The notes beneath the pieces are model-generated. The model was given only the letters and a program-made list of their open reading frames with translations. It did no database searches and had not been told where the DNA came from. Position numbers and translations under genes: made by a program. A stretch of 64,000 nt of DNA from Citrobacter amalonaticus. Lineage in GTDB: Bacteria; Pseudomonadota; Gammaproteobacteria; Enterobacterales; Enterobacteriaceae. The stretch is taken from positions 434,001-498,000 of the forward strand of contig NZ_AP024585.1 in the NCBI RefSeq assembly GCF_018323885.1, written 5' to 3'. Below are positions 14,264 to 36,917 of this stretch, piece after piece. The first letter of the stretch is position 1. Each line of letters starts with the position of its first letter.

Positions 14264-14291
14264 TTGCTTCAGACTGATATTTGCGTATAAT
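14264..14291 (+). promoter_or_regulatory. S10 operon promoter
   Basis: TTGCTT at 14264-14269 and TATAAT at 14286-14291, spaced 16 bp, followed by a GC-rich GCGCGGGC discriminator. It is about 180 bp upstream of rpsJ, as in E. coli. Confidence 0.85.
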
Positions 14292-14297
14292 GCGCGG

Positions 14298-14779
<482 letters not shown>

Positions 14780-14799
14780 TCAGGTCATCGAGCGATTGA

Positions 14800-17195
<2,396 letters not shown>

Positions 17196-17208
17196 TTTTA
17201 GAGGATAA

Positions 17209-17490
<282 letters not shown>

Positions 17491-17495
17491 GGTAG

Positions 17496-19424
<1,929 letters not shown>

Positions 19425-19447
19425 TACAGTACGCGTTCTCAACGAAT

Positions 19448-19478
19448 AAACGGCTCAGCGATGGGCCGTTTATTTTTT
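19448..19478 (+). terminator. S10 operon terminator
   Basis: Stem AAACGGC/GCCGTTT with a 10-nt loop followed by ATTTTTT. It lies between rpsQ and the spc promoter. The stem is moderate, so some read-through into spc is likely. Confidence 0.75.
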
Positions 19479-19479
19479 C

Positions 19480-19508
19480 TACCCATATCCTGAGAGCGGT
19501 GTTATAAT
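19480..19508 (+). promoter_or_regulatory. spc operon promoter
   Basis: A perfect TATAAT at 19503-19508 is followed by GCCGCGCCC, a GC-rich stringent-type discriminator; the -35 (around 19480-19485, TACCCA) is weak. Position and sequence match the E. coli spc promoter, about 80 bp before rplN. Confidence 0.8.
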
Positions 19509-19574
19509 GCCGCGCCCTCGATATGGGGCTTTTTTAACGACCTGATTTCGGGTCTCAGTAGTAGTTGACATTAG

Positions 19575-20837
<1,263 letters not shown>

Positions 20838-20851
20838 GGTAGGGTTACTGA

Positions 20852-21157
<306 letters not shown>

Positions 21158-21184
21158 TTGTCACCAATTGAATCACGGGAGTAA

Positions 21185-22492
<1,308 letters not shown>

Positions 22493-22497
22493 GGTAG

Positions 22498-23631
<1,134 letters not shown>

Positions 23632-23638
23632 GTAGCAG

Positions 23639-25118
<1,480 letters not shown>

Positions 25119-25153
25119 TTTATTCGCATATTTTTCTTGCAAAGTTGGGTTGA

Positions 25154-25181
25154 GCTGGCTAGATTAGCCAGCCAATCTTTT
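25154..25181 (+). terminator. Hairpin at the spc-alpha boundary
   Basis: GCTGGCTA/TAGCCAGC, an 8-bp stem with a GAT loop, followed by CAATCTTTT. The T run is interrupted, so it is probably a partial terminator that lets alpha genes be read from spc transcripts. Confidence 0.5.
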
Positions 25182-25186
25182 GTATG

Positions 25187-25621
<435 letters not shown>

Positions 25622-25634
25622 TCGGGGTGATTGA

Positions 25635-26027
<393 letters not shown>

Positions 26028-26057
26028 CGCTTCGTTTTCCAGGTTAGTTGGAGATAG

Positions 26058-26681
<624 letters not shown>

Positions 26682-26706
26682 AGCTTAGTACCAAAGAGAG
26701 GACACA

Positions 26707-27696
26707 ATGCAGGGTTCTGTGACAGAGTTTCTAAAACCGCGCCTGGTAGATATCGAGCAAGTGAGTTCGACGCACGCCAAGGTGACCCTTGAGCCTTTAG
26801 AGCGTGGCTTCGGCCATACTCTGGGTAACGCACTGCGCCGTATTCTGCTCTCATCGATGCCGGGTTGCGCGGTGACCGAGGTTGAGATTGATGGTGTACT
26901 ACATGAGTACAGCACCAAAGAAGGCGTTCAGGAAGATATCCTTGAAATCCTGCTCAACCTGAAAGGGCTGGCGGTGAGAGTTCAGGGTAAAGATGAAGTT
27001 ATTCTTACCTTGAATAAATCTGGCATTGGCCCTGTGACTGCAGCCGACATTACCCATGACGGGGATGTCGAAATCGTCAAGCCGCAGCACGTGATCTGCC
27101 ACCTGACCGATGAGAACGCGTCTATTAGCATGCGTATCAAAGTTCAGCGCGGTCGTGGTTATGTGCCGGCTTCTACCCGAATTCATTCGGAAGAAGATGA
27201 GCGCCCAATCGGCCGTCTGCTGGTCGACGCATGCTACAGCCCTGTAGAGCGTATTGCCTACAATGTTGAAGCAGCGCGTGTAGAACAGCGTACCGACCTG
27301 GACAAGCTGGTCATCGAAATGGAAACCAACGGCACAATCGATCCTGAAGAGGCGATTCGTCGTGCGGCGACCATTCTGGCAGAACAACTGGAAGCTTTCG
27401 TTGATTTACGTGATGTACGTCAGCCGGAAGTGAAAGAAGAGAAACCAGAATTCGATCCGATCCTGCTGCGCCCTGTTGACGATCTGGAATTGACTGTCCG
27501 CTCTGCTAACTGCCTTAAAGCAGAAGCTATCCACTATATCGGTGATCTGGTACAGCGTACTGAGGTTGAGCTTCTTAAGACGCCTAACCTTGGTAAAAAA
27601 TCTCTTACTGAGATTAAAGACGTGCTGGCTTCCCGTGGACTGTCTCTGGGCATGCGCCTGGAAAACTGGCCACCGGCAAGCATCGCTGACGAGTAA
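26707..27696 (+). CDS. rpoA: RNA polymerase alpha subunit
   Basis: 329 aa. The N-terminal domain (to about 235) dimerises and nucleates beta and beta-prime assembly. The flexible linker near 236-248 leads to the C-terminal domain, which binds UP elements and activators such as CRP and Fis ([33 protein letters not shown]). It is expressed with ribosomal proteins in the alpha operon; GAGAGGACACA precedes the ATG. Confidence 0.98.
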
Positions 27697-27712
27697 CCGG
27701 ATCACAGGTTAA

Positions 27713-28123
<411 letters not shown>

Positions 28124-28136
28124 TCTGTAGTAACGT

Positions 28137-28164
28137 AAAAAAACCCGCCTCGGCGGGTTTTTTT
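28137..28164 (+). terminator. Alpha operon terminator
   Basis: Stem AACCCGCC/GGCGGGTT flanked by an A run and a seven-T run, with a 2-nt TC centre, 13 bp after the rplQ stop. The flanking A and T runs can extend the stem. Confidence 0.93.
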
Positions 28165-28229
28165 ATATCCGCAGCACCCCCACTTATCTACAATATCTGT
28201 ACTCTTTTTGTTCATCCCCTGGAGTCATT

Positions 28230-28598
28230 ATGTGGTTACTGGACCAGTGGGCAGAGCGTCATATCATCGATGCACAAAGAAAAGGTGAGTTTGAAGATCT
28301 TCGCGGTGCTGGCCAACCGTTGGTGCTGGATGATGATTCACATGTGCCTGATGAGCTACGTGCCGGTTATCGCTTACTGAAGAACGCAGGCTGTCTCCCA
28401 CCCGAACTGGAGCAGCGGAAAGAAGCCATCCAGTTGTTGGATCTGCTGAAAGGCCTGCGGCAGGATGATCCGCAGTATCAGGAAGTGAGTCGGCGTTTGT
28501 CACTGCTGGAACTGAAGCTGCGGCAGTCCGGTCTGAGCACGGAATTTTTACGCGCTGAGTATGCTGATAAGTTGCTGCATAAAATTAACGATAATTAA
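28230..28598 (+). CDS. yhdN: YhdN, DUF1992 protein
   Basis: 122-aa protein of unknown function, the same length as E. coli YhdN. The DUF1992 (DnaJC28-conserved) domain starts at the N-terminus (AERHIIDAQRKGEFEDLRGA) and the rest is helical and charged. It has no signal peptide. It begins 66 bp after the alpha terminator, with a TGGAGTCATT site, and ends 10 bp before zntR, so the two may be co-transcribed. Confidence 0.93.
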   Translation: MWLLDQWAERHIIDAQRKGEFEDLRGAGQPLVLDDDSHVPDELRAGYRLLKNAGCLPPELEQRKEAIQLLDLLKGLRQDDPQYQEVSRRLSLLELKLRQSGLSTEFLRAEYADKLLHKINDN

Positions 28599-28608
28599 TG
28601 GAGTGGAC

Positions 28609-29034
28609 ATGTATCGAATTGGTGAGTTAGCAAAGCTGGCGGAAGTGACCCCTGATACGATCCGCTACTATGAAAAGCAGCAGATGATGGAGCATGAGGT
28701 GCGCACTGAAGGCGGTTTCCGGTTATATACGGAAAAGGATCTTCAACGGCTTAAATTCATCCGCTATGCCCGACAGCTTGGCTTTACCCTTGAGTCGATC
28801 CGTGAATTGTTATCGATCCGTATCGATCCTGAACATCATACCTGTCAGGAATCCAAAGGGATCGTGCAGGACAGGCTGAAAGAAGTTGAAGCTCGTATTG
28901 CCGAACTGCAAAGCATGCAGCGTTCATTGCAGCGTTTGAACGATGCCTGCTGTGGCACTGCGCATAGCAGTGTGTACTGCTCAATTCTGGAAGCTCTTGA
29001 ACAAGGAGCCAGTGGAGTGGCGTCGGGCTGTTGA
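28609..29034 (+). CDS. zntR: ZntR, Zn(II)-responsive MerR-family activator
   Basis: Activates zntA, the Zn/Cd/Pb export ATPase gene (not in this window), by untwisting its long-spacer promoter. It has 141 aa as in E. coli. The winged helix is at residues 2-68 ([20 protein letters not shown]), followed by the dimerisation helix. Zinc-sensing residues C79, C114, C115, H119 and C124 are all present. The ATG at 28609 was taken over the in-frame 28561 because it gives the conserved MerR start and has GGAGTGGAC upstream. Confidence 0.96.
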   Translation: MYRIGELAKLAEVTPDTIRYYEKQQMMEHEVRTEGGFRLYTEKDLQRLKFIRYARQLGFTLESIRELLSIRIDPEHHTCQESKGIVQDRLKEVEARIAELQSMQRSLQRLNDACCGTAHSSVYCSILEALEQGASGVASGC

Positions 29035-29089
29035 TTTATCAGACAGGTGGGACTACACTCCCGCCGTTAAACTACAAACTGGAGTTATT

Positions 29090-29308
29090 ATGAGTCGTTA
29101 TCAGCATACGAAAGGGCAGATAAAGGACAATGCCATTGAGGCATTATTACATGACCCGCTATTCAGACAGCGTGTTGAAAAGAATAAGAAAGGGAAAGGG
29201 AGTTATTTACGTAAAGGCAAACACGGTAACCGGGGTAACTGGGAGGCCAGTGGCAAGAAAGTGAATCACTTTTTTACCACTGGCCTTCTGCTTTCTGCGG
29301 TCTGTTAA
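29090..29308 (+). CDS. arfA: ArfA, alternative ribosome-rescue factor
   Basis: 72 codons ([20 protein letters not shown]). ArfA recruits RF2 to ribosomes stalled on non-stop mRNA when tmRNA is lacking. In E. coli the mRNA is cut by RNase III or terminated inside the coding region, so the active protein (about 55 aa) is made from a non-stop message and degraded through tmRNA when trans-translation works. The same hairpin is present here (29244-29286), and the residues encoded after it ([11 protein letters not shown]) are hydrophobic, as in the unstable full-length form. The [16 protein letters not shown] basic tail is conserved. The stop overlaps the convergent mscL stop by 4 bp. Confidence 0.95.
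   Translation: MSRYQHTKGQIKDNAIEALLHDPLFRQRVEKNKKGKGSYLRKGKHGNRGNWEASGKKVNHFFTTGLLLSAVC
29244..29286 (+). promoter_or_regulatory. arfA intragenic hairpin (RNase III / terminator element)
   Basis: Perfect 10-bp arms AGGCCAGTGG (29244-29253) and CCACTGGCCT (29277-29286) enclose a smaller hairpin AAAGTG-AAT-CACTTT followed by T residues. The nested arrangement gives both a double-stranded RNase III target and an internal terminator, producing a non-stop arfA message. It lies wholly inside the arfA coding region. Confidence 0.85.
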
Positions 29309-29715
29309 GAACGATTATTCTGTTCTTTCAGCAGGTCGCGGATCTCAGTAAGCAAGACTTCTTCTTTCGTCGGTGCAGGTGCAGCCGCCGGCTCTTCTTT
29401 CTTACGATTGAGTTTGTTAATGAGCTTAATTGCCATGAAAATAGCAAAGGCGACAATCACAAAGTCGAAGATATTCTGAATAAACACGCCATAATGCATC
29501 ACAACGGCCGGGATATCTCCCTGCGCATCACGCAATGTGACGGCAAACTGTTTAAAATCGATCCCACCAATTAACAAACCCAGCGGCGGCATAATGATAT
29601 CGGCAACCAGTGACGATACAATTTTACCGAACGCCGCACCGATAATGACACCCACTGCCAAATCGACAACATTCCCGCGCATCGCGAATTCGCGAAACTC
29701 TTTAATAATGCTCAT
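29305..29715 (-). CDS. mscL: MscL, large-conductance mechanosensitive channel
   Basis: Inner-membrane homopentameric safety valve that opens at near-lytic tension. It has 136 aa, E. coli length ([20 protein letters not shown]). Two transmembrane helices: TM1 with the pore-lining [20 protein letters not shown] and TM2 around [18 protein letters not shown]; a charged C-terminal bundle [10 protein letters not shown]...[11 protein letters not shown]. It is convergent with arfA and lies downstream of trkA on the same strand. Confidence 0.97.
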   Translation of the reverse strand: MSIIKEFREFAMRGNVVDLAVGVIIGAAFGKIVSSLVADIIMPPLGLLIGGIDFKQFAVTLRDAQGDIPAVVMHYGVFIQNIFDFVIVAFAIFMAIKLINKLNRKKEEPAAAPAPTKEEVLLTEIRDLLKEQNNRS

Positions 29716-29825
29716 TATATTCTCCCTATGCAGCTGACGTTAATAAGTTTAACAAATGTTAAGGCATTTGCCATTTAAGTATTGAGATTAAGATTATGAA
29801 TTAAGCCTTGATAAATCAGGGGATT

Positions 29826-29851
29826 AAAAAGGGTGCAAACAATGCACCCTT
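29826..29851 (-). terminator. trkA terminator
   Basis: On the minus strand AAGGGTGCA/TGCACCCTT with a TTGTT loop is followed by TTTAA, immediately after the trkA stop. The plus-strand copy also has flanking A and T residues. Confidence 0.85.
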
Positions 29852-29856
29852 CAATG

Positions 29857-31233
29857 TTAAAGGAAGAAAGGACTTGGCTGGAATAAGCGTTCGACGTCGG
29901 TAATAAACTTTTTATCCGTCAGGAACATAATGACGTGATCGCCTTGTTCGATGCGTAAGTTGTCATTAGCAATCATCACATCGTTACCACGCACGACAGC
30001 ACCAATAATCGTGCCTGGCGGCAGTTTGATTTCGTCGATGACTCGGCCGACAACGCGTGAGGTGCTTTCATCGCCGTGAGCGACAGCTTCAATCGCTTCT
30101 GCGACGCCACGGCGTAATGAAGAGACGCCAACAATGTCCGCTTTTCGCACATGGCTAAGGAGAGCCGAGATGGTTGCTTGCTGGGGAGAGATCGCGATAT
30201 CGATCACGCTACCCTGAACAAGATCGACATAAGCGCGGCGTTGAATCAACACCATCACCTTTTTCGCCCCCATGCGCTTAGCCAACATCGCTGACATGAT
30301 GTTAGCTTCATCGTCGTTGGTAACGGCAATAAACAGATCGACCTGATCGATATGCTCTTCGGCCAGCAATTCTTGATCAGAGGCGTCGCCAAAAAAGACG
30401 ATCGTATTCTGAAGTTTTTCGGCCAGCTCGGCAGCGCGCTGTTGATCGCGTTCGATCAATTTCACGCTGTAATCTTTTTCCAGACGATGCGCCAGACCTG
30501 CCCCGATGTTACCGCCGCCAACCAGCATGATGCGTTTGTAAGGCTTTTCGAGGCGTTGCAGTTCGCTCATCACCGCACGAATGTGCTGGGAAGCGGCAAT
30601 AAAGAAGACTTCGTCGCCCGCTTCGACAATGGTGGAGCCCTGTGGGCGGATCGGTCTGTCGTGACGGAAAATCGCCGCAACGCGGGTATCGATATGCGGC
30701 ATATGCTCCCGCATCGTTGAGAGCGCATTCCCGATCAGTGGGCCACCGTAATAGGCTTTTACGACGGCAAGGCTCACTTTGCCTTCTGCGAAATTGACGA
30801 CCTGTAATGCGCCTGGATATTCGATCAGGCGGTAAATGCTGTCGATGACCAGTTGTTCGGGCGCGATCAGGTGATCGATAGGTACGGCTTCTGAGTGGAA
30901 CAGCTTGTCCGCATCACGGACATAATCGGGAGAGCGGATACGGGCGATTCGGTTCGGCGTATTAAACAGCGAATAAGCCACCTGGCAGGCAACCATGTTC
31001 GTTTCATCAGAACTGGTCACGGCAACCAGCATATCCGCATCATCCGCCCCGGCTTCACGCAGCACGCGTGGGTGCGAGCCGTGTCCCTGAACGACACGCA
31101 GATCGAACTTATCCTGCAGGCTGCGCAGGCGTTCACCGTTGGTATCCACTACGGTAATGTCGTTGTTCTCGCCGACCAGGTTCTCTGCCAGCGTTCCACC
31201 CACCTGTCCTGCGCCCAGAATGATTATTTTCAT
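29857..31233 (-). CDS. trkA: TrkA, K+ uptake regulatory subunit
   Basis: Peripheral membrane NAD(H)-binding protein that gates the TrkG and TrkH K+ channels. It has 458 aa as in E. coli and consists of two RCK repeats: a first Rossmann [13 protein letters not shown] near residue 7 and a second [14 protein letters not shown] near 240, each followed by a TrkA-C domain. It is downstream of rsmB on the minus strand, 21 bp away. With KefB and MscL it makes three ion-flux genes in this region. Confidence 0.97.
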   Translation of the reverse strand: MKIIILGAGQVGGTLAENLVGENNDITVVDTNGERLRSLQDKFDLRVVQGHGSHPRVLREAGADDADMLVAVTSSDETNMVACQVAYSLFNTPNRIARIRSPDYVRDADKLFHSEAVPIDHLIAPEQLVIDSIYRLIEYPGALQVVNFAEGKVSLAVVKAYYGGPLIGNALSTMREHMPHIDTRVAAIFRHDRPIRPQGSTIVEAGDEVFFIAASQHIRAVMSELQRLEKPYKRIMLVGGGNIGAGLAHRLEKDYSVKLIERDQQRAAELAEKLQNTIVFFGDASDQELLAEEHIDQVDLFIAVTNDDEANIMSAMLAKRMGAKKVMVLIQRRAYVDLVQGSVIDIAISPQQATISALLSHVRKADIVGVSSLRRGVAEAIEAVAHGDESTSRVVGRVIDEIKLPPGTIIGAVVRGNDVMIANDNLRIEQGDHVIMFLTDKKFITDVERLFQPSPFFL

Positions 31234-31254
31234 CAGTCGTGACCCGTTATCCCA

Positions 31255-32544
31255 TCACTTTTTGATTAGCTTAGCGTAAAAGAAGCCATCACCGTCTTCT
31301 GCACCCGGCAGATTTTGAAGACCCGGCATTTCGGGTGTGCCTGTCTCGCTCAGCATGGCATCCGTCGTACGCTGTAAGAAGGCGTGAACCTGCTGACTGT
31401 TCTCTTCCGGCAAAACGGAACAGGTGGCATAGACCAGCGTGCCGCCGGATTTCAGATGCGGCCAGACGGCATCAAGAATTTCAGCCTGTAGCTTTGCCAG
31501 TTCGGTAATATCACGATCGCGGCGAAGCCATTTGATATCCGGGTGACGACGGATAACTCCGGTTGCAGAGCAGGGGGCATCTAACAGGATACGATCAAAC
31601 TGCTGCTCGCCGCACCATTGTGCAGGGAAACGCCCATCACCCTGCTTAACCGCCGCTTTCATCCCAAGACGTTTCAGGTTGTCATAAACGCGGGAGAGTC
31701 GTTGTTCATCCACATCAACTGCCAGCACGTTTGCTTCGGGAGCCGCTTCGAGGATGTGGGTGGTTTTACCGCCTGGTGCTGCACACAGATCTAAAATGTG
31801 TTCGCCGTTTTGCGGAGCAAGGAAGGCCACGCACCCCTGAGCAGAGGCGTCCTGAACGGTGACCCATCCTTCATCGAACCCAGGAAGCGTATGGACCGGT
31901 GCTGCTGTTTCCAGACGGATGGCATCGGGATAGTCGGGATGAGTGAAACCTTTCATCCCGGCGTTTTCGAGCAATGCCAGCCAGCTGTCGCGCGTATGGT
32001 GTATGCGATTCACACGTAGCCACATCGGGGGGCGCTGATTGTTGGCATCAATAATCGCTTCCCATTGGGTGGGGTACGCCTTTTGCAGGCGTTTAAGTAG
32101 CCAGCCAGGGTGCAGAAAACGCGCGTCGCTGCTGGCGAATTCCGCGAGCAGTACTTTTTGTTGACGCTGGAACTGACGCAGAACACCGTTTATTAGCCCC
32201 TTAAGCTGCGGGCGCTTTATCGCTACGGCACCTTCGACCGTTTCCGCCAGCGCTGCATGTGGAGGAATTCGGGTATGCAGTAATTGATAGAATCCCACCA
32301 TTATCAGGTAATGCACGGTGCGCTGTTTTCCCGTCATTGGGCGGGACATCAGTTTGTTGATCAACCAGTCGAGTTGCGACAGCGTACGCAGAACCCCAAA
32401 ACAGAGTTCCTGTAGCAGCGCTTTGTCTTTATCGGAGACTTTTTGTTGTAGCGGCGGCAGGACATTGCTCAGTGAATGCCCTTGCTCGACGACCTGTTCA
32501 ACGGCCTGCGCCGCCATACTGCGTAAGTTAAGTTTCTTATTCAT
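31255..32544 (-). CDS. rsmB: RsmB, 16S rRNA m5C967 methyltransferase
   Basis: SAM-dependent methyltransferase that makes m5C967 in 16S rRNA. It has 429 aa as in E. coli. An N-terminal NusB-like RNA-binding domain (about 1-140) is followed by the Rossmann catalytic domain with motif [13 protein letters not shown]. The two cysteines of RNA m5C enzymes are in DAPCSATG and [11 protein letters not shown], the latter nucleophilic. The start at 32544 ([17 protein letters not shown]) replaces in-frame 32574. It lies between fmt and trkA, as in E. coli. Confidence 0.96.
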   Translation of the reverse strand: MNKKLNLRSMAAQAVEQVVEQGHSLSNVLPPLQQKVSDKDKALLQELCFGVLRTLSQLDWLINKLMSRPMTGKQRTVHYLIMVGFYQLLHTRIPPHAALAETVEGAVAIKRPQLKGLINGVLRQFQRQQKVLLAEFASSDARFLHPGWLLKRLQKAYPTQWEAIIDANNQRPPMWLRVNRIHHTRDSWLALLENAGMKGFTHPDYPDAIRLETAAPVHTLPGFDEGWVTVQDASAQGCVAFLAPQNGEHILDLCAAPGGKTTHILEAAPEANVLAVDVDEQRLSRVYDNLKRLGMKAAVKQGDGRFPAQWCGEQQFDRILLDAPCSATGVIRRHPDIKWLRRDRDITELAKLQAEILDAVWPHLKSGGTLVYATCSVLPEENSQQVHAFLQRTTDAMLSETGTPEMPGLQNLPGAEDGDGFFYAKLIKK

Positions 32545-32596
32545 AACCGCAAAAATAAAAAGGCCCGGTAACACCGGGCGTTATCAGAAGTGACCG

Positions 32597-33544
32597 TCAG
32601 ACCAGACGGTTGCCAGGAATGAACCATTCCCGACGTGAATTCAGAAGATCCTGGGCGCTCATCGCTTTTTTCCCGGCGGGTTGCAATGAGAGCAGGTTCA
32701 GGACTCCATTGCCGGTCGCGACCTGAATGCCTTGTTTCGTGGCGTCAAGGATGGTTCCCGGTTCTGCCAGCGTCGGCGTCGCTATTACGGATGCCTGCCA
32801 GACTTTTACCGGCTGGCCGTCAATTTCCAGCCAGCTCATTGGCCAGGGATTGAATGCGCGAATGCAACGTTCCAGTTGTGTCGCAGAAAGCGACCAGTCG
32901 ATGCGCGCTTCTTCTTTACTGAGCTTTTCTGCGTGAGTGACTAGCGATTCATCCTGCACTTGCGGATTTGCACGGCCCTCAGCTAACTGCTTCAGCGTTT
33001 CGATCAGCCCCTGCGGACCAAGATCCGCCAGCTTGTCGTACAGCGTGCCGCTGGTGTCTTTCGCGGTGATGGGGCAGGCGAGCTTATAGAGCATATCGCC
33101 CGTATCGAGACCCACGTCCATTTGCATAATGGTCACGCCCGTTTCGGCGTCCCCAGCCCAAAGAGAACGTTGAATGGGCGCCGCGCCGCGCCAGCGCGGC
33201 AGCAGCGAACCGTGGACGTTAATGCAGCCGAGACGCGGCATATCCAGCACGGCTTTCGGCAGAATCAGACCATACGCGACGACGACCATAACATCTGCAT
33301 TCAGGTCAGAAACCAGGTGCTGGTTTTCCTGCGGGCGCAAGGAAACGGGTTGGAAAACCGGTATGCCTTTTACCTCTGCCAGCACTTTTACCGGGCTCGG
33401 CATCAGTTTTTTTCCCCGACCTGCCGGGCGATCGGGCTGGGTAAATACCCCGACGACGTGATGTTCAGAAGACAACAGCGCGTCAAGATGACGCGCTGCA
33501 AAGTCAGGTGTACCCGCAAAAATAATACGTAGTGAGTCTGACAC
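32597..33544 (-). CDS. fmt: Methionyl-tRNA formyltransferase
   Basis: Formylates Met-tRNAfMet with 10-formyl-THF for translation initiation. It has 315 aa, E. coli length. The N-terminal formyltransferase core carries the catalytic [15 protein letters not shown] segment; the C-terminal OB-fold domain binds tRNA. A mobile positively charged loop ([15 protein letters not shown]) matches E. coli. It is 15 bp downstream of def: formylation and deformylation genes form an operon. Confidence 0.97.
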   Translation of the reverse strand: MSDSLRIIFAGTPDFAARHLDALLSSEHHVVGVFTQPDRPAGRGKKLMPSPVKVLAEVKGIPVFQPVSLRPQENQHLVSDLNADVMVVVAYGLILPKAVLDMPRLGCINVHGSLLPRWRGAAPIQRSLWAGDAETGVTIMQMDVGLDTGDMLYKLACPITAKDTSGTLYDKLADLGPQGLIETLKQLAEGRANPQVQDESLVTHAEKLSKEEARIDWSLSATQLERCIRAFNPWPMSWLEIDGQPVKVWQASVIATPTLAEPGTILDATKQGIQVATGNGVLNLLSLQPAGKKAMSAQDLLNSRREWFIPGNRLV

Positions 33545-33558
33545 GGTGATTCTTGTCC

Positions 33559-34068
33559 TTAAGCTCGTGCGTTCAGGCGGTCGAGTTTCTCAACTTTCTG
33601 ACGAATACGTTGCTGCTTCAGCGGTGACAAATAATCGATAAACAGTTTACCGACCAGGTGATCCATCTCGTGCTGAATACAGATAGCCAGCAGGCCGTCG
33701 GCTTCCAGTTCAAACGGTTTACCCTCGCGATCGAGCGCGCGAACTTTCACTTTCTCAGCACGCGGCACTAAAGCACGCTGTTCCGGAATAGACAGACAAC
33801 CTTCTTCAATACCGGTCTCGCCTTCTTTTTCCAGCAGTTCCGGGTTAATTAACACCAGGCGTTCGTCACGATTTTCCGACACGTCAATGACGATAATCCG
33901 CTGATGAATATCAACCTGCGTTGCTGCGAGGCCAATACCTTCTTCCGCGTACATCGTCTCAAACATATCATCGACGATACGCTGAATTTCTGCATTCACT
34001 TCTTCTACCGGCTTTGCGACTTTGCGAAGGCGCTCGTCCGGAATATGTAACACTTGCAAAACTGACAT
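33559..34068 (-). CDS. def: Peptide deformylase
   Basis: Fe2+ metalloenzyme that removes the N-formyl group from nascent proteins. It has 169 aa. The three motifs are GIGLAATQ at 44-51, EGCLS with ligand C91, and HEMDH with H133, E134 and H137. It is the first gene of the minus-strand def-fmt-rsmB-trkA block and divergent from dprA, so promoters for both lie in 34069-34197. Confidence 0.97.
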   Translation of the reverse strand: MSVLQVLHIPDERLRKVAKPVEEVNAEIQRIVDDMFETMYAEEGIGLAATQVDIHQRIIVIDVSENRDERLVLINPELLEKEGETGIEEGCLSIPEQRALVPRAEKVKVRALDREGKPFELEADGLLAICIQHEMDHLVGKLFIDYLSPLKQQRIRQKVEKLDRLNARA

Positions 34069-34197
34069 AGTTATCCAGAGTTGTGTTCAGGAGTTGGAAA
34101 GATTATTACCTCTATTCTAGACAAATCCCCCTCTGATTGACAGCATCAGTGACCAATCGCAAAGATTGCTAAGACTGCTTGTGGCAGGGGGATAAGG

Positions 34198-35322
34198 ATG
34201 ACCCGTACCGAAATTTGGCTACGTTTAATGGCTGTGAATGAGTTGTTCGGCGATGAGATGGTGCGCGTCGCTCACGGACTGATATCACAGCCGGCTATTG
34301 ATATCGCCGCATTGCGGCGTGCCGGCCTTTCCCCTTCCCAGGCAACGCGCTTTTTGACCTTTCCGGAAAAAGAACTGGAAAGAACCCTTCGCTGGCTTGA
34401 GTTGCCGCACCATCACTTATTACTGGCAGACAGTGAAGATTATCCTGCACAGCTTCGCGCCATTGAAGATTATCCCGGTGCGGTTTTTGTCGTTGGCTCC
34501 CCGCGATGTCTCCATGATTTTCAACTCGCCGTCGTGGGAAGCCGAACGCCGTCCTGGTATGGTGAACGATGGGGGCAGATGTTTTGTGAGAAACTGGCCA
34601 GTTGGGATATCACCATTACCAGCGGTCTGGCGCGAGGTATTGATGGCATCGCCCATCGGGCGGCGATCCAGGCAAAGGGGAAAAGCATTGCCGTATTAGG
34701 CAACGGCCTGCAATCCGTCTATCCCCGCCGACATGCCGGGATGGCCGATGCGTTGCTGGAAACGGGAGGCGCGCTGGTGTCCGAATTTCCGTTAATGATG
34801 GCCCCTTTACCGCGCAACTTTCCCCGCCGGAACCGTATCATTAGCGGTCTGAGTAAAGGGGTTCTGGTGGTTGAGGCGGCATTACGCAGTGGCTCGTTGG
34901 TCACTGCGCGCTGTGCGTTAGAGCAAGGACGAGAGGTGTTCGCCATCCCTGGCCCCATCGGCAACCCCGGAAGCGAAGGGCCACACTGGCTGGTGAAGCA
35001 GGGTGCCACCCTTGTGACGGCCCCAGAGGAAATCATGGAAAATTTGCAGTACGGCTTGCATTGGCTGCCAGATGAGCCTGAAAAATCACTTTATTCATCA
35101 GATCAGGAAGGCGCAGCATTGCCATTTCCCGAGCTCCTGGCTAACGTAGGAGATGAGGTAACACCTGTTGACGTCGTCGCTGAACGTGCCGGCCAACCTG
35201 TGCCAGAGGTAGTGGCTCAGCTACTCGAACTGGAGTTAGCAGGATGGATCGCAGTTGTACCCGGCGGCTATGTCCGATTGAGGAGGGCATGCCATGTTCG
35301 ACGTACTAATGTATTTGTTTGA
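34198..35322 (+). CDS. dprA: DprA/Smf DNA-processing protein
   Basis: Binds incoming single-stranded DNA and loads RecA during natural transformation in competent species; in enterobacteria the role is unclear. It has 374 aa. The central Rossmann-like DprA domain contains [12 protein letters not shown] and [15 protein letters not shown]; the C-terminal winged-helix region is about 300-374. An N-terminal SAM-like part precedes. The last 29 bp overlap smg. Divergent from def. Confidence 0.95.
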   Translation: MTRTEIWLRLMAVNELFGDEMVRVAHGLISQPAIDIAALRRAGLSPSQATRFLTFPEKELERTLRWLELPHHHLLLADSEDYPAQLRAIEDYPGAVFVVGSPRCLHDFQLAVVGSRTPSWYGERWGQMFCEKLASWDITITSGLARGIDGIAHRAAIQAKGKSIAVLGNGLQSVYPRRHAGMADALLETGGALVSEFPLMMAPLPRNFPRRNRIISGLSKGVLVVEAALRSGSLVTARCALEQGREVFAIPGPIGNPGSEGPHWLVKQGATLVTAPEEIMENLQYGLHWLPDEPEKSLYSSDQEGAALPFPELLANVGDEVTPVDVVAERAGQPVPEVVAQLLELELAGWIAVVPGGYVRLRRACHVRRTNVFV

Positions 35323-35767
35323 GACATATATCCACAATGAAGCTGAATTACGTGTGGATCAGGACAAACTTGAACGGGATCTTACCGACGCCGGTTTTGA
35401 TCGTGAAGACATCTACAACGCGCTCCTGTGGCTGGAAAAGCTTGCTGACTATCAGGAAGATCTTGCCGAGCCGATGCAGCTCGCCTCCGATCCTCTCTCT
35501 GTGCGTATTTATACCCCAGAAGAGTGTGACCGACTGGATGCCAGTTGCCGGGGATTCCTGTTATTCCTTGAGCAGATTCAGGTGCTAAACCTCGAAACGC
35601 GAGAAATGGTGATTGAACGAGTGCTCGCGCTGGATACCGCAGAATTCGACCTGGAAGACCTGAAGTGGGTCATCCTGATGGTTTTGTTCAATATTCCAGG
35701 TTGTGAAAATGCATATCAGCAAATGGAAGAATTACTCTTTGAAGTGAATGAAGGTATGCTGCATTAA
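35294..35767 (+). CDS. smg: Smg, DUF494 protein
   Basis: 157-aa acidic helical protein of unknown function (DUF494), equal in length to E. coli Smg. It starts at the ATG at 35294 ([20 protein letters not shown]), 29 bp inside dprA with GGAGGGCATGCC as ribosome-binding region. Position suggests coupling to dprA, but no functional link is established. Confidence 0.94.
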   Translation: MFDVLMYLFETYIHNEAELRVDQDKLERDLTDAGFDREDIYNALLWLEKLADYQEDLAEPMQLASDPLSVRIYTPEECDRLDASCRGFLLFLEQIQVLNLETREMVIERVLALDTAEFDLEDLKWVILMVLFNIPGCENAYQQMEELLFEVNEGMLH

Positions 35768-35793
35768 TCAACCTTAATTCAGCATGAGTTGTT

Positions 35794-36348
35794 ATGGCTA
35801 AATCAGCACTGTTTTCGGTGCGTAAAAATGAGCCCTGCCCACAGTGCGGGGCTGAACTGGTGATTCGCTCCGGGAAACACGGTCCGTTTCTTGGTTGCTC
35901 GCACTATCCGGAATGTGACTATATCCGTCCGTTGAAATCCTCAGCGGACGGACATATCGTCAAAGTTCTGGAGGGGAAACATTGCCCTGACTGCGGCGGC
36001 GAACTGGTGTTGCGCCAGGGGCGTTTTGGTATGTTTATCGGCTGCAGCAACTATCCAGAATGTGAGCATACCGAGCTCATTGATAAACCCGATGAAACCG
36101 CTATTACCTGCCCTCAATGCCAGACGGGCCATCTGGTCCAGCGGCGTTCCCGTTATGGCAAAACCTTCCACTCCTGCGATCGCTATCCGGAGTGCCAGTT
36201 TGTCATTAACTTCAAACCGATAGCCGGAGAGTGTCCTGAGTGCCACTATCCGCTACTCATCGAAAAGAAAACCGCGCAGGGTGTGAAGCACTTTTGCGCC
36301 AGTAAACAATGTGGAAAGCCGGTTTCGGCGGAACAAACAAGTGAATAA
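35794..36348 (+). CDS. yrdD: YrdD, topoisomerase I-like zinc-finger protein
   Basis: 184 aa (E. coli 180). It contains four topoisomerase I C-terminal-type zinc fingers in tandem: [12 protein letters not shown]...[19 protein letters not shown]...[19 protein letters not shown]...CDRYPEC, and a shorter [12 protein letters not shown]...C. The fingers bind single-stranded DNA in TopA; here the catalytic domains are absent. It is between smg and tsaC; it overlaps tsaC by 8 bp. Confidence 0.92.
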   Translation: MAKSALFSVRKNEPCPQCGAELVIRSGKHGPFLGCSHYPECDYIRPLKSSADGHIVKVLEGKHCPDCGGELVLRQGRFGMFIGCSNYPECEHTELIDKPDETAITCPQCQTGHLVQRRSRYGKTFHSCDRYPECQFVINFKPIAGECPECHYPLLIEKKTAQGVKHFCASKQCGKPVSAEQTSE

Positions 36349-36913
36349 TAACCTGCCAACAGACCCTATCGCTGACGCAATAGAGGTACTGAATAAAGAG
36401 AATGTCATCGCCTATCCAACAGAAGCCGTCTTTGGCGTCGGGTGCGATCCCGATAGCGAAGTGGCCGTAAATCGTCTGTTGGCCTTGAAACAGCGTCCGG
36501 TGGATAAAGGGTTAATTTTGATCGCCGCCAGTTTTGAGCAGCTCAAGCCGTATATTGACGACAGTATGTTGACCGATGCCCAGCGTGATGCCGTGTTTGC
36601 TCGTTGGCCTGGTCCGGTGACCTTTGTTTTCCCTGCGCCAGCGACGACGCCTCGTTGGTTGACGGGGCGCTTTGATTCATTGGCGGTGCGCGTGACGGAT
36701 CATCCGCTGGTGGTCGCCTTGTGCCAGGCTTATGGCAAACCGTTGGTTTCAACCAGCGCCAACCTGAGTGGATTACCCCCTTGCCGTACGGTTGAGGAAG
36801 TTCGCACACAGTTTGGTACAGACTTCCCGGTGGTGTCAGGAGAAACCGGAGGTCGATTGAATCCTTCGGAAATCCGTGATGCCCTGACGGGCGAGTTGTT
36901 TCGACAGGGGTAA
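36341..36913 (+). CDS. tsaC: TsaC, threonylcarbamoyl-AMP synthase
   Basis: Makes threonylcarbamoyl-AMP from Thr, bicarbonate and ATP, the first step of t6A37 in ANN-decoding tRNAs. It has 190 aa as in E. coli. The YrdC/Sua5 fold carries KRPVDKGL-like ATP/bicarbonate residues ([15 protein letters not shown]) and STSANLSG. The start is GTG at 36341, 8 bp inside yrdD; the in-frame ATG at 36311 would add a non-family extension. It lies 4 bp before aroE. Confidence 0.96.
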   Translation: MNNNLPTDPIADAIEVLNKENVIAYPTEAVFGVGCDPDSEVAVNRLLALKQRPVDKGLILIAASFEQLKPYIDDSMLTDAQRDAVFARWPGPVTFVFPAPATTPRWLTGRFDSLAVRVTDHPLVVALCQAYGKPLVSTSANLSGLPPCRTVEEVRTQFGTDFPVVSGETGGRLNPSEIRDALTGELFRQG

Positions 36914-36917
36914 GATG

